Origin: a bacterium
GTDB lineage: Bacteria; Oederibacteriota; CAKKQC01
Direction of reading: 5' to 3'
DNA: 64,000 nucleotides
Assembly (NCBI GenBank): GCA_919901855.1
Contig: CAKKQC010000040.1
Location: forward strand, 124,001-188,000
Shown: positions 28,384 to 38,500 of the stretch, in pieces
Layout: every line of letters begins with the position of its first letter
How positions within the stretch are numbered: the stretch's first letter is position 1
Notes under the pieces: generated by a model
Seen by the model: the letters and a program-made list of their open reading frames with translations, nothing else
The model's database searches: none
What the model was told of the DNA's origin: nothing
Program-made: the position numbers and the translations under genes

Positions 28384-29313
28384 ATGAAGGCGACGAGTCC
28401 GATTCGCCTCGCATCGCTCCTGGCCGGCTTGGCGGCGGGGCTGTCCCGCCCCGCCGCCGCCGGGTTGGGCATCACGACGAACTTCGTCGAGGTGCTCGTG
28501 GAGGATGTGCCGGCGGGGTCCCGGTATGCGATCACGGAGAAACTCGTGGACGTCAAGAACAACAGTGACGTCGCGCTCCGCATCAGGTTTGAGGCGGAGG
28601 AGCCGTCGGCCGGCCTCATGCGGCCGGGGTACGAGCCGATACCGGATCCGGCCTGGGTGGGATTCGAGCCGCGGACGGTGGAGGTCAAGCCCGGGGAGAC
28701 GGTCACGGCGAAGGCGGTGTTGAACGTGCCCGACGATCCCGAGTATGTGGGGAAACGGTTCCAGGTCATGGTCTGGATCCATCCCGTGGAAGGGGCGGGG
28801 ACGCTGGGCATTTCGGTGGGATTGAAGCCGCGCCTGCTGTTCTCGATCGCCCCGAAGGGGAGACCCGGAGGACCGAAACTGACGAATCTGCCGCGCAAGT
28901 TGGCGGTGGCGAAGCCGTATGTGAGTGGCGGGGTGGCGAAGGAGATCGTGATCGAGTGCGATCCGGTGGTGGTGGAAAACCACCAGGATGCACCGGTGAC
29001 GTACGAGTTCGTACCCGGCCCGGCGGCGCCAAAACGACTGGATCTGAGGCCAGGGGATCTGCTCATGGATCCCGAATGGGTCGAGGTATCACCACGCACC
29101 GTGATTCTGCCCCCGCTGAAGGGGACGCAGTTGGCGGTGCGGGCGCGGATTCCGATCGGTGCCGCGCAGTTCGGCCGGATCTACATGGGGTCTCTGCACC
29201 TCGTGGCGACGCGAACGGGGAACAAGCCGGTGGAGATCTGGAACGTGGTCCGGGTGTCGTTGCCGATGCTGTCGGGAACGAACATGGCCGGATCGGGGAC
29301 GACATTCCGATGA
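28384..29313 (+). CDS. Secreted protein with two tandem Ig-like domains
   Basis: 309 residues with a signal peptide (MKATSPIRLASLLAGLAAGL, cleavage near PAAA-G at 26). Two related domains follow. Residues ~27-150 contain DPAWVGFEPRTVEV (from residue 88) and end in VGLKPRLLFSI. Residues ~165-297 contain DPEWVEVSPRTVIL (from residue 229) and end in VRVSLPML. The layout (VKNNSDVALRIRF, then an A-x-LNVP strand, then GKRFQVMVWI) resembles the Ig-like DUF916/WxL-type and periplasmic-chaperone-like sandwiches, but I cannot assign a family. No Cys, no anchor and no transmembrane segment after the signal peptide. Its position between the small subunit and the 956-aa protein suggests it helps secrete, fold or attach the giant proteins. 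That is inference from context only. Confidence 0.88.
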   Translation: MKATSPIRLASLLAGLAAGLSRPAAAGLGITTNFVEVLVEDVPAGSRYAITEKLVDVKNNSDVALRIRFEAEEPSAGLMRPGYEPIPDPAWVGFEPRTVEVKPGETVTAKAVLNVPDDPEYVGKRFQVMVWIHPVEGAGTLGISVGLKPRLLFSIAPKGRPGGPKLTNLPRKLAVAKPYVSGGVAKEIVIECDPVVVENHQDAPVTYEFVPGPAAPKRLDLRPGDLLMDPEWVEVSPRTVILPPLKGTQLAVRARIPIGAAQFGRIYMGSLHLVATRTGNKPVEIWNVVRVSLPMLSGTNMAGSGTTFR

Positions 29314-29538
29314 GGAGGGCCTTGCGGATGACCGCGAGAGCGCGGGACGGGTGAACGCACGGGCGGGACCCAGTCCGCCGCGACGGCCGACGGGGATCAG
29401 CCCCGGACCGCCCGGTGAGACGGGGACCCGCGGGTACGGTGCCTGGAGACGGAAGGCGGAGGCCGGAAAACGGTCCGACGCCGGATGGGAAGGCTTTGTT
29501 TGCCCGAAAGGGCGGGAAAGAGACAGGCAGGAGGAAGG
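29314..29538 (+). other. Intergenic region with hairpins and a possible micro-ORF
   Basis: This 225-base stretch lacks a convincing gene. GAGGAGG at 29313-29319 precedes ATG 29328, giving an eight-codon ORF (MTARARDG, stop 29352-29354). A 5-bp hairpin CGGGG-ATCAG-CCCCG lies at 29391-29405. A second hairpin GGCCG-GAAAA-CGGTC (one G-U pair) lies near 29463-29477, and a GCCC-GAAA-GGGC hairpin near 29503-29514. The GAAA loop is a GNRA tetraloop. This suggests a structured 5' leader for the 956-aa gene, but it matches no riboswitch class I know. I saw no clear promoter. Confidence 0.4.
29529..29534 (+). promoter_or_regulatory. Shine-Dalgarno of the leader micro-ORF
   Basis: A perfect AGGAGG, 4 bases before ATG 29539 and 10 bases before the in-frame ATG 29545. 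It is much stronger than anything directly before the 956-aa gene. Confidence 0.65.
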
Positions 29539-29583
29539 ATGTCGATGAACGACTTGACGATGGACGGGAGGCTGGCCGGGTGA
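29539..29583 (+). CDS. 14-codon leader ORF coupled to the 956-aa gene
   Basis: ATG 29539 opens a 14-residue ORF (MSMNDLTMDGRLAG) ending in TGA at 29581-29583. The next gene's ATG starts at 29585, one base later. The good Shine-Dalgarno belongs to this ORF, and the downstream ATG has only a distant GGAGG (29567-29571). This is the layout of translational coupling by re-initiation. No run of regulatory codons is present, so a classical attenuation leader is unlikely. It may start at the second ATG (29545, 12 residues). Whether the peptide itself has a role is unknown. Confidence 0.5.
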   Translation: MSMNDLTMDGRLAG

Positions 29584-29584
29584 G

Positions 29585-32455
29585 ATGAGATCACTCCGGC
29601 TCGGACTCGCCACGCTGCTGGGCCTGATCGGCCTGGCGGGGATCGCCGGGCTGCCGGCGGGCGCGCGCGCGGCCAACCCGGCCCAATTCGCGATCACGGT
29701 GTCGATGGTGCCTGCGCCCGTGCCGGCGGTTTCCAAGACGGTCACGCCGGCCGTGCCGGGCATCGGCGGGCCCTTGGCCTACCGCATCGTGGTCACGAAC
29801 GGGGGCGCGGGAACGGTCACGTCCCTGACGGTCGTTGACACGGTTTCGCCCGTCTTCGTGAACCCGGTCACGGACCAGCCGGGCGGGTTCGGCGCGCCGG
29901 TCGTGACGCAGGTGCCGGGCGCCGGCACCCGGTACGAGTGGAGCGCCGGGAGCCTGAGTATGGGCCCCAATGCCTCGCTGACCTTCACGATCACGGGGCA
30001 GGCCGGGTTCGTCTGCGCGGCGCAGGCCGTGAGCAACACGGCTTACGTGATCGCGACCGGGCCGGGCGGCACAGCCGCCGTCTTCTCGCCGTCCGCAGGA
30101 TTCGTCCTCCAGCCCGCGGTGGCCGCACTTTCGGTGGCGAAGTTCATGGCTCCGGTGAGCCCAGTGGTGGGCGGGCCCGTGACCTACACCCTCGTCGTGA
30201 CCAACACGGGGGCGGCCACGGTGACGTCGCTGGTCGTCACGGATACGGTCTCGCCGGTCGTGACCGGGGCGGCGACCCAGCAGCCCGCGCCGTTCGGCGC
30301 GCCCGCGGTCGTTTCCGGAACGTCGGGGACGCTCTATGCCTGGAGCGCGGCGGTGGCCATGACCCCGGGCCTGACGTACACGTTCACGGTTTCGGGGACG
30401 GTCGGGCCGGTGACGGCGACCACGACCATCGGGAACACGGCCTACGCTTCGGGGGCGGCGGGTTGCGCGCCGGTTCAGGATTCGGCGCCGGGGCCGGCGT
30501 TCACGGTCGCGGGCGCGGCAGCCCTGGTGGCCACGGCGACGGCCACCCCGTCCCCCGTGTGCTCCGGGGCACCGGTCCTCGTTGTCGTGAACATCACGAA
30601 CACGGGGACGGTGGCGGCGAACGGCGTGAACGTCAGTCCGTTCCTGACCTCGGGGGGCGGCTCGTTCGGGGCCTTCGCCGGGCCGACGCCGGCCCTCCCG
30701 GCCGTGATTCCGGGGGGAGGGTCCCAGTCCTTCTCCTGGACGACGTCGGGCGGGGTTTCGGGCGCGGCCTGGGTGACGACGACGGCGACGGGGACCGATG
30801 CGGTCAGCCTTCTGCCCGTGGCCTCGGGCGCGGCGACGACGGGGGTCGTGACCGTGAACGCCCCGGCGGTACTCGCCGGGGCGCTGTCGGTGCCGCCGAC
30901 GGCGTCGGTGGGGCAGACGGTCACGGTGGCGATGACGGTTACCAATACGGGCGACGTGAATGCGACGGGGGTGGGGGTGAGCGCGACCACATCAGCGGGA
31001 TCCGGCACCTTCGGGGCCGTGCCCGCCAGCCAGACGATTGCGCCCGCCGGGAGCTGGACCTACGCGTGGAGCTACACCGTGGGTACGGCGGGCACCAACT
31101 CGTTCAGCGTGACCGCATCCGGGCTCACGTGCGGGTCGACCCCCGTGTCGATACTCGGCACCGGGACGTTGAATGCGGTCGCGGCGGCCGCGTTCTCGGC
31201 CACCTTGATCGTGACGACGCCGGGCACCACCGTCCAGGGCCGGCTGGTCGTCGTGACGCTGACCGTCACCAACACGGGGTCGGCGAACGCCAACGGCGTG
31301 ACCGCGAACCTGACGCCTGGCGGCGTCACGGGTACGTTCGGCGGACCGATCCCCGCCGGGCCGGTCGTCATCGCCGGCGGCGGATCGGCCCAGACGTTCA
31401 TCTGGACCTACACGACCACGGGGGCGGGCGGGCTGTCGTTCAACGCGAGCGCGGGGGGGACGGACGCCAACAGCGGGTCCCCGGTCGGCACGGGCGGGCT
31501 CACGTCGTCCGGGATCACCGTCCAGACGCAGGCGCAGCTCGTCGTGAGTTCCCTCGATGTCCTGGCCGGGATCCGCGTTGGCGAGGTGCTCTCGGCGACG
31601 GTCACCGTCCAGAACACGGGACAGGCGGATGCGAATGGGGTGACGATGGTCAGGCTCGTGGGGGATCCGAACGGGGCGCTGGGCGCTCCTTCTCCGGCGA
31701 TGCCGGCGCCGTTCACGCTGGTCGGAGGCGCCAGCTCGTCCTTCGCTTGGGTTTACCCGAGCACGTCATGCGGCCCGCTGACGGTGTCGCTCACCGTTAC
31801 CGGGACCGAGGCGTTGACGGGGGCTCCGCTCTTCGCGAGCGCGATGGCTTCCTCCGGGGTCGCGGGCCTTCCGTCGTTCGTGGTCATGAGCGCCAACCCG
31901 GCCCGGGGCAAGGTCGGCACGCTCTCGACGATCTCGGTGACCGTCTACGACTCCTGCGCGCCGGCCCAGCGGGTGCCGGGGGTCGCGGTCAGCCTCGCGG
32001 TCATCCTCGGGAACGGCGTGGTCGAGGCGCCCGCGGGGACGACGTCGACGAGCGGCGTCTACGGGTCCCGGTTCCGGCTGGGGACGACGGTGGGGACCAA
32101 CGGGGTCCGGGCCGACGTCGCGGGCACGACCGGCGGCACCGTGTTCGTCGAGGGCACGACGCCGGGGGAGGTCCAGGACTTCCTGACGAAGAACTTCTTC
32201 GATCCAAGACGTGGACAGAAGGTCCAGGTTCGCGTCTTCGTGCCGGCCGCGGTCCGCGTCTCCGTCCGGGTCTACAACCTGGCCGCGGAGCTCATCCGCG
32301 TGGTCCGCGAGGAGGATGTCCAGCCCGGGCTGACGGCCTGGGAATGGGACGGTCGGAACGAGGCGGGCCAGATCGTCGGAAACGGCACTTATTTCATCCA
32401 AATTGTGGCCGGGAAGGACACCCAGATCAGGCGGGTCATCGTCCTCAAGCAGTGA
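29585..32455 (+). CDS. Secreted DUF11/CARDB repeat protein with FlgD-type Ig C-terminus
   Basis: 956 residues. Signal peptide 1-29 (MRSLRLGLATLLGLIGLAG, cleavage after ARA). The mature N-terminus ANPAQFAITVSM resembles the small secreted protein. Domains: two DUF11 sandwiches (~45-172 and ~180-305), four CARDB-like Ig domains (~313-425, ~430-535, ~536-650, ~650-760), an Ig-like domain of the invasin/Big_1 type (~760-870, SANPARGKVGTLSTISVTV, TSTSGVYGSRF), and a C-terminal FlgD-like Ig domain (~872-956, VRVYNLAAELIRVV, WEWDGRNEAGQIVGNGTYF, ending RRVIVLKQ). The FlgD-type end is a common C-terminal, possibly sorting, domain of secreted proteins in several candidate phyla and Bacteroidota-like groups. 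Its first three CARDB-like domains correspond to the repeat types in the second giant. The start is set by the signal peptide and by coupling to the leader ORF. Probably a smaller surface partner of the giants. Confidence 0.9.
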   Translation: MRSLRLGLATLLGLIGLAGIAGLPAGARAANPAQFAITVSMVPAPVPAVSKTVTPAVPGIGGPLAYRIVVTNGGAGTVTSLTVVDTVSPVFVNPVTDQPGGFGAPVVTQVPGAGTRYEWSAGSLSMGPNASLTFTITGQAGFVCAAQAVSNTAYVIATGPGGTAAVFSPSAGFVLQPAVAALSVAKFMAPVSPVVGGPVTYTLVVTNTGAATVTSLVVTDTVSPVVTGAATQQPAPFGAPAVVSGTSGTLYAWSAAVAMTPGLTYTFTVSGTVGPVTATTTIGNTAYASGAAGCAPVQDSAPGPAFTVAGAAALVATATATPSPVCSGAPVLVVVNITNTGTVAANGVNVSPFLTSGGGSFGAFAGPTPALPAVIPGGGSQSFSWTTSGGVSGAAWVTTTATGTDAVSLLPVASGAATTGVVTVNAPAVLAGALSVPPTASVGQTVTVAMTVTNTGDVNATGVGVSATTSAGSGTFGAVPASQTIAPAGSWTYAWSYTVGTAGTNSFSVTASGLTCGSTPVSILGTGTLNAVAAAAFSATLIVTTPGTTVQGRLVVVTLTVTNTGSANANGVTANLTPGGVTGTFGGPIPAGPVVIAGGGSAQTFIWTYTTTGAGGLSFNASAGGTDANSGSPVGTGGLTSSGITVQTQAQLVVSSLDVLAGIRVGEVLSATVTVQNTGQADANGVTMVRLVGDPNGALGAPSPAMPAPFTLVGGASSSFAWVYPSTSCGPLTVSLTVTGTEALTGAPLFASAMASSGVAGLPSFVVMSANPARGKVGTLSTISVTVYDSCAPAQRVPGVAVSLAVILGNGVVEAPAGTTSTSGVYGSRFRLGTTVGTNGVRADVAGTTGGTVFVEGTTPGEVQDFLTKNFFDPRRGQKVQVRVFVPAAVRVSVRVYNLAAELIRVVREEDVQPGLTAWEWDGRNEAGQIVGNGTYFIQIVAGKDTQIRRVIVLKQ

Positions 32456-32474
32456 CGGCGGGCACATCTTCAGA

Positions 32475-32507
32475 GCCCCAGAGGGGTAAAATACCCGTAT
32501 CTGGGGC
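32475..32507 (+). terminator. Bipartite inverted repeat between the 956-aa gene and giant 2
   Basis: GCCCCAGA (32475-32482) pairs with TCTGGGGC (32500-32507), eight perfect bases. Inside, GGGTA (32484-32488) pairs with TACCC (32492-32496) around an AAA loop, leaving a small asymmetric bulge. No T-run follows, so it is not a textbook intrinsic terminator. It could end transcription of the upstream genes, protect the RNA 3' end, or hide the GGGG (32503-32506) that would serve as ribosome site for TTG 32513. It also looks like REP-type dispersed palindromes. Confidence 0.45.
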
Positions 32508-32512
32508 ATGTC

Positions 32513-35500
32513 TTGAGCAGGCGGTGCGACTCGACTGACGGTTCGAACACAATCCGGGCGCTATCAATTCGCCTGGCCCTTCCTATGTTGCTCTGGGCTT
32601 CCGCGAGCGTCGCGGCCGACCCATTCGATCCCGTAGACGACCTGCGCATTTCCGGGAACTGGGTGACCGCGCTCTCGACCACGGCCTGGTCCCAGCCGCA
32701 CACGCTCGACGCCGTCGATGCCGTGGACTGGTACCGGGTCTGGCTGTCGGAAGGCGTCAGTTACGTCTTTTCTTCCACCTTCACCGGGGCGGCGGCGTCG
32801 ATGGGAGCCGGCGACGTCCGGGCGTGGCTCTACGACGATCCGGTCAGCATGACCGCGGTGGGCAGTGACGACGACGGGGGCGGCAATTCGCAGTTCAACC
32901 TGTCGTACACGGCGATGGTGAGCGGCACGCACTATCTCGAGGTGCGCACCTACACCCTCGGGCAGACGTGGGCCGGTGCGGTCCGGGTTTTTACCGAGCC
33001 CGCCCGGCTCGCATCCAGCCTCTCCATGGTGCCTTACGTCGTCCCGGTGGGCGGATGGACGGAGGTGCGACTAACGGTAACCAACACCGGCGGTACGGTG
33101 GCGAACGCGGTCCTGCCCGCCCTCCAGATCAACACGGGCGCGGCCGCGGTGGCATTGATCGGCGGTCCCGTGCCCCCGGGGCCGATCCCGCTGTCGCCGG
33201 GGAACGCGGTCACGTTCGTGTGGACGTACAGCGGGAGCGGAGCGGGGATCGTCCGGTTCACGGGGACGGCCGCGGGCACCGAGGCCGGGACCGGGGCGCC
33301 CAAGCTCGGAGCCGCGTCGGGCAACCTGATCGTGACCACGCTGGTGGGGGCCTTGTCGGTCGTGCCGGGGACTCCGGTCGGCGGCACGATGGCGCAGGTG
33401 ATCTTGACCGTGACCAACCAGGGGGCGGCGGTCGCGAACGGGGTCACCGTGACGGTGTGGAACGATGCGGCGGATGGCGAATGGACATTCGCGAGCGGTC
33501 CCGTGCCGGCCGGCCCCCAGACGATCGGGCCGGGGGCCTCGCTCTCGTTCGCCTGGTCGTACAGCGTGGCGGGATGCTCGGCCGCCGTGTTCACGGCAAC
33601 CGCTACCGGTTCGACCGGTGTGGCGATGGCCTCGCGGCTGGCCGTGCCGACGAGCGACGCCTTCGACCCCGCCGACGACGACGGGATGACGACGCCCACG
33701 GTGCTAACGCCCACGCTGGTGATGCAGTCGCACGGTCCGCACCGGCTGTGCGCCGGCGATCTCGCGGACTGGTTCCAGATACCGCTGAATATCGGGGAGA
33801 CCATCATCCTGACCTCCACGTACGCGGGAGCGGCGGTGTCGATCGGGGACGGAGACACCTACGGCGAGCTTTACAGCGATGCGGCCGGGACGAATGAAGT
33901 CGCCTACGACGACGACAGCGGCGACGCCAACCGCCAGTTCCGTGTCTCTTACATGGCCGAAGCGACGCAGACCTACTATCTCCGGGCTCGGACTTACACC
34001 GCGGGATCCCGTTGGCAGGGGTCGATCCGGTACTGGAAGATCGCGGCTCCGATCGCGCCGCCGGCGCCGGGCGTTACCGCCGTTCCGGGGCCGCATCAGG
34101 TCACGCTGTCCTGGCCGCTGCTCAACACCAGCCCGACCTCGGGACTGCCCATCAGCGCCTACCAGGTCATGCGGGCGACGGGGCCGCTGGGCCCGTTCTC
34201 GGTGCTCAAGTGGATCGGGGCTCCTGCGGGCGGGTTCTCCGGCACGGGGACCACGATCTTCGTCGATCCGTCGGCCAGCCCGGCGTACGGACATACCTGG
34301 TATTACCGCGTGAGGATTCGCGACAGCTTCCCCGCGTTCTCCGATGCGCTGGTTGTCTCGGCAAAGCCCGAGTGGTCCGGCTGGCACCGGTTCCGCGGCG
34401 ATGCGTTCCTCTCCGGCCGGTCCCCGGTGTCCGTGCCGGACCGGCTCGAGTTCATGTGGAAGACCGCGGTCCTGCCGAACGGGCTCCACCAGGCGGTCCA
34501 GCACAAGGGGACCGTCTACCTCACCGATACGGGAGGCGCTCTGCGGCCCTACGACGCGTTCACGGGCGTGGCGGGGACGCCGGTGGCAAACAGCACGAAC
34601 CCCATCTACATGGCGCCCATGGTCGGCCTCGACGAGATCATCTATTACTCGGCCATGGACTCCAACGGTAAGACCGGGCTGTACGCCTGGAACATGCCGG
34701 GGCTCGGGGTGAAGTACGGGGCGATCATGACCTCGTCGAAGGGGTATGAGGGGGCCTGGATGAACCTCTCGATGCTGGCGCCCGGCGAGGTCTTCACCGC
34801 CAACGACTACGGCGACTACTATCTGCTCGACGCGACTCCAGCGGTTGATTGGAAATACGTCGACATGCCTGGGCAGATCGGCGGGTCCGCCGTGCTCATG
34901 AACGGGGATGTGGTGTCGTTGCAGTGGACGACCGCCGGCGATGTGCTGTGCCTCACGCCGGAAGGCGATGTCCGGTGGACCTTCTCTATGGGGTTCTACC
35001 CTTCCGGCAAGTCCTACGAATCGAACCTCGCGGTCGGTCCCGATGGGACCGTTTTCGCCGCCACGGGCGACTCCAAGGCGGCTACGAATTACCTGTTTGC
35101 GATCCACCCGAAGACCGGAGCGCAGATCTGGACGGTGTCGGTGCCCGGGATGATAGGCGGGATCGCTTGTGGTCTGGACGGCTTCGTCTACCTGACGCGT
35201 ACTGATGTCGGACAGGGATTCGTCCAGAAGGTGACTCCCGGGGGTAGCCTCCTCTGGACGGTCACGCTGGGCGGGGGAGCCGGGGGAGAGGCGGCGCCGC
35301 CCGTCCTAACGGCGAACGATCGAATCCTGGTCGCCTACAAGGTGGGGACGACTGAGAATGGCCTCGCGCTCCTGCGGGCCTCGGATGGCGGCTTCCTGTG
35401 GGACTGGCGGTCGGGCACCGCCACGGTGGCCAACGCTCTCGCCGCGCCGATCCTGACGCCCCAGGGCCGCGTGTATGCGTCTCTCGACAAGATCATGGCC

Positions 35501-38500
35501 TCGTTCGCGGTGCCGCCCGTCGTCTCCCTGACCAAGCAGGTGTCGGCGCCGGTGGCCGTGGCCGGAGACCAGTTGACCTACACGATCGCGTGGAGCAACG
35601 CGAGCGTCACCACCGCGACCAACGTCTGGATCTGGGACACGCTTCCGGGCTGGTGCGCGTACGCGAACCCGAGCCTCGCGGTCAGGGTGCCGGCGGCGGT
35701 GACCGTGAGCGCGCTGAGCGCGACCGGGCTGTCCGGGCCCTGGGCGGCAGGGGAGCCCGCCAACGGCGCGGTCGCGCCCCGGATCATGGAGTGGCTCGTC
35801 TCGAGCATTCCCCCGTTCACGAGCGGCTCGCTTTCGTACACCGTGAACCTGAGCCTCACCATCACGGGTTCGCCGGCCCTGATTTCGAACCAGGCCAGCG
35901 GGACCTGGTTCTTCGGTTCCACGACCACGATGCAGTCGAGTGGGGTGGTCATGACGACGGCGTGGGGGAGCCCGGCTGTCGCCCTCAACGTGCGGCGTCC
36001 CGATCCCGTGTACGCCGCGGCCGGCGAAGTCCAGACCTGGCGGATCGACATGGGCAACACCGCGGTGTCCGCGACGGCATTCAACCTCGTGCTCACGAGC
36101 CGCACCTTCAACGGCCGGGCCTACGAGGCGGGGAGCCTCTCGACGTGGGTGGGCGGGGTGGGGACGGTGACGTCTTCGTGGGCGACCGCAGGCGGGGGGC
36201 CGTGGACGCCGGGAGAGCCCGCCGGCGGGACGCAGGAGCCGCTCCTGCTGAGGTGGACCGTCGCGCAACTACTTCCCGGGATGAGCGGGTACGTACAGTG
36301 GCAGGTGCGCCCGGTGGCAACGGGGAGCTCCCGGCTGGGCGTCACGCTCTCGGCCACGTTCTCGTGCGATCCGTCGCTCGCCATCGGCCGGGCGGTGTCT
36401 CCCGACGACATCGAGCGCGGCGGTCGCGTCGATCTCCCCATGCAGTGGATCAGGCTGCACGACGGGGCGTGGCCCCGCCACGGCACGCCCCAGAGCGGTC
36501 GGGCCGTCGCCGTGGACCCGGGCGGCAACGTGATCGCGGTCGGGTACGACGACCTCACGGCGTTCGGGATGAACCACGACTTCCTGATCCGGAAGTACGA
36601 CCCGGCGGGGACCCTGATCTGGAGCCTGACGTACAACTTCAACGCCGCGGTGCCGAACACGGACGAGGCGTTCGGGGTGGCGACGGACGCCACGGGGAAC
36701 ATCGTGGTGGCGGGGAACACGGTGCTGGCGAAGACGGACTGGCTGGTTCTGAAGCTCGACCCGTCGGGGGCGATCCTGTGGACGCGGACGCTGAACGCGC
36801 TGGGGAACGGCGACGACTTCGTGGGCGGGTCGACGGGCACTAGCGGGTTCGGGAATCCCGTGGGCATCGACGCGAGCGGGAGCATCTACGTGGCGGGGAC
36901 GGAGCGGAACGCGAGCTTCCAGAACGCGTGGCTGATCGCGAAGTACGACCCGGCGGGCACGTTGCTCTGGACGAAGACGTGGAATGGAGCGGCGTCGGGA
37001 GGCAGTACCGCAAACGCGATTGCCGTGGATCCGGCCGGCAACTTCGTCGTGGCGGGCACGGCCGGCTTCGGGGGATCGGGGACCGAACTGGTCCGCAAGT
37101 ACGACTCCGGCGGGAACGAGGTCTGGACGACGTCGTGGACCAACCCGGCGGCGATGATGGGGCTGGGCGCCCTCGGGGTCGGTCTCGACCGGGACGGGAA
37201 CGTGTTGGCGGCCTGTTTCGAGAGCCTCCAGTGCATGCAGGGGGACTGGAAGATCCGGAAGCTGGATCCGCTCGGGATCCCCCTGTGGGAGCGCGGATTC
37301 GATGCGGGGGGCGGATGCTCCGAGGACGAGCCGTACGGGGTCGCGGTCGACGGGGCCGGGAACTGGCTGGTGGGGGGGATGGCCAGGCCGCCATCCGTGC
37401 CGGGGTACTGGATGCTGCGCAAATATGATCCGGCCGGCAACCTGGTGGACGCGATCGCCCGGAACGATCTCACGGACTCTGGCGGGTTCCCCGGCACGCG
37501 CCTCCTGGGGGTGGCCGCCGCGGCGGGGAGCCAGGACGCCTGCCTCGCCGGGGACGAACAGATGCTGGAGGGCAACTACGACATGGCGGTGGCCCGGTAC
37601 GCGACGGCGCCGTTCAGCGCGCCGTCGCCTCCGGTCACGCTCACGGCGAACGCGACGGGGTTCGCGATCACCGTAGGCTGGTCGCAGGCTGGCGCCGGGA
37701 CGAACCCGGTGGCGGGCTACCGGATCTACCGCCAGACCTGGCCGGGCGTGCTTTCGACGGCGGGGGTGCTGGTGGCCACCGTTGCGGGCGCGACGTCGAC
37801 GTACTACCGGGACGCGTTCGTAGTGCCGGGCGTCCAGTATTCCTATCGCGTCCTCGCGGTCGATACCGCAGGCGTGCCGGGCTACCTCTCGCCCGAGGGG
37901 TGGGCGGCGATCACGGGGTCGCCCGCGTGCGTGCACAAGCAGGGCTCGCCGGCGGGGCCGATGTGCGTGGGTGCGGTGATGACCTACACGATCTCGTGGA
38001 GCAACGCCGGCGCGGTGACGGTGACCGGGCTCACGATCACGGACACCCTGCCGGGGGCGGTCGGGTATGTGGGGGCGAGTCTCGTGACGTGGATGCAAGC
38101 CGACGGGTCGGGGACGCCGGGGCTCTCGGCCTCGGCGTACGCGCCGTCGCTGGGCGGCCCGTGGACGCCCGGCCAACCCGCCAACGGGACCGTGGGCGTG
38201 GTCCTGCGGTGGGTCGTGAACCGGGTGGTGCCGGGGGCGTCCGGGTATCTCACGTTCCAGGCGGCCGTGCAGGACAGCGGGGCGCTGGGCGACGGGGCGT
38301 CGTTCGGAAACCAGGCGTCGTCCACGAGTTCGATCACGAGCGATCCGCTGATGACCGAGGCGGCGGCGAACACGGCCAGCCGGCCCCCGCTTCCCGTGTC
38401 GCTCTATCTCAGGAATCCGGACCCGCTCTATGCCTCCATCGGCGACGCGATCCAGTATGCGCTGACGGTCTCCAACGGCAGTTCGGTGACGGTTACGAAC

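Noticed and set aside
29314-29538. c-di-GMP (GEMM) or other known riboswitch
   Set aside because: A GNRA-loop hairpin is present but the conserved GEMM segments are not, and no other class matches by eye.
32508-32516. ATG at 32508 as start of giant 2
   Set aside because: It is in another frame and meets TGA after two codons. The ATG at 32585 is in frame but would leave only 11 residues before the predicted signal-peptide cleavage site.
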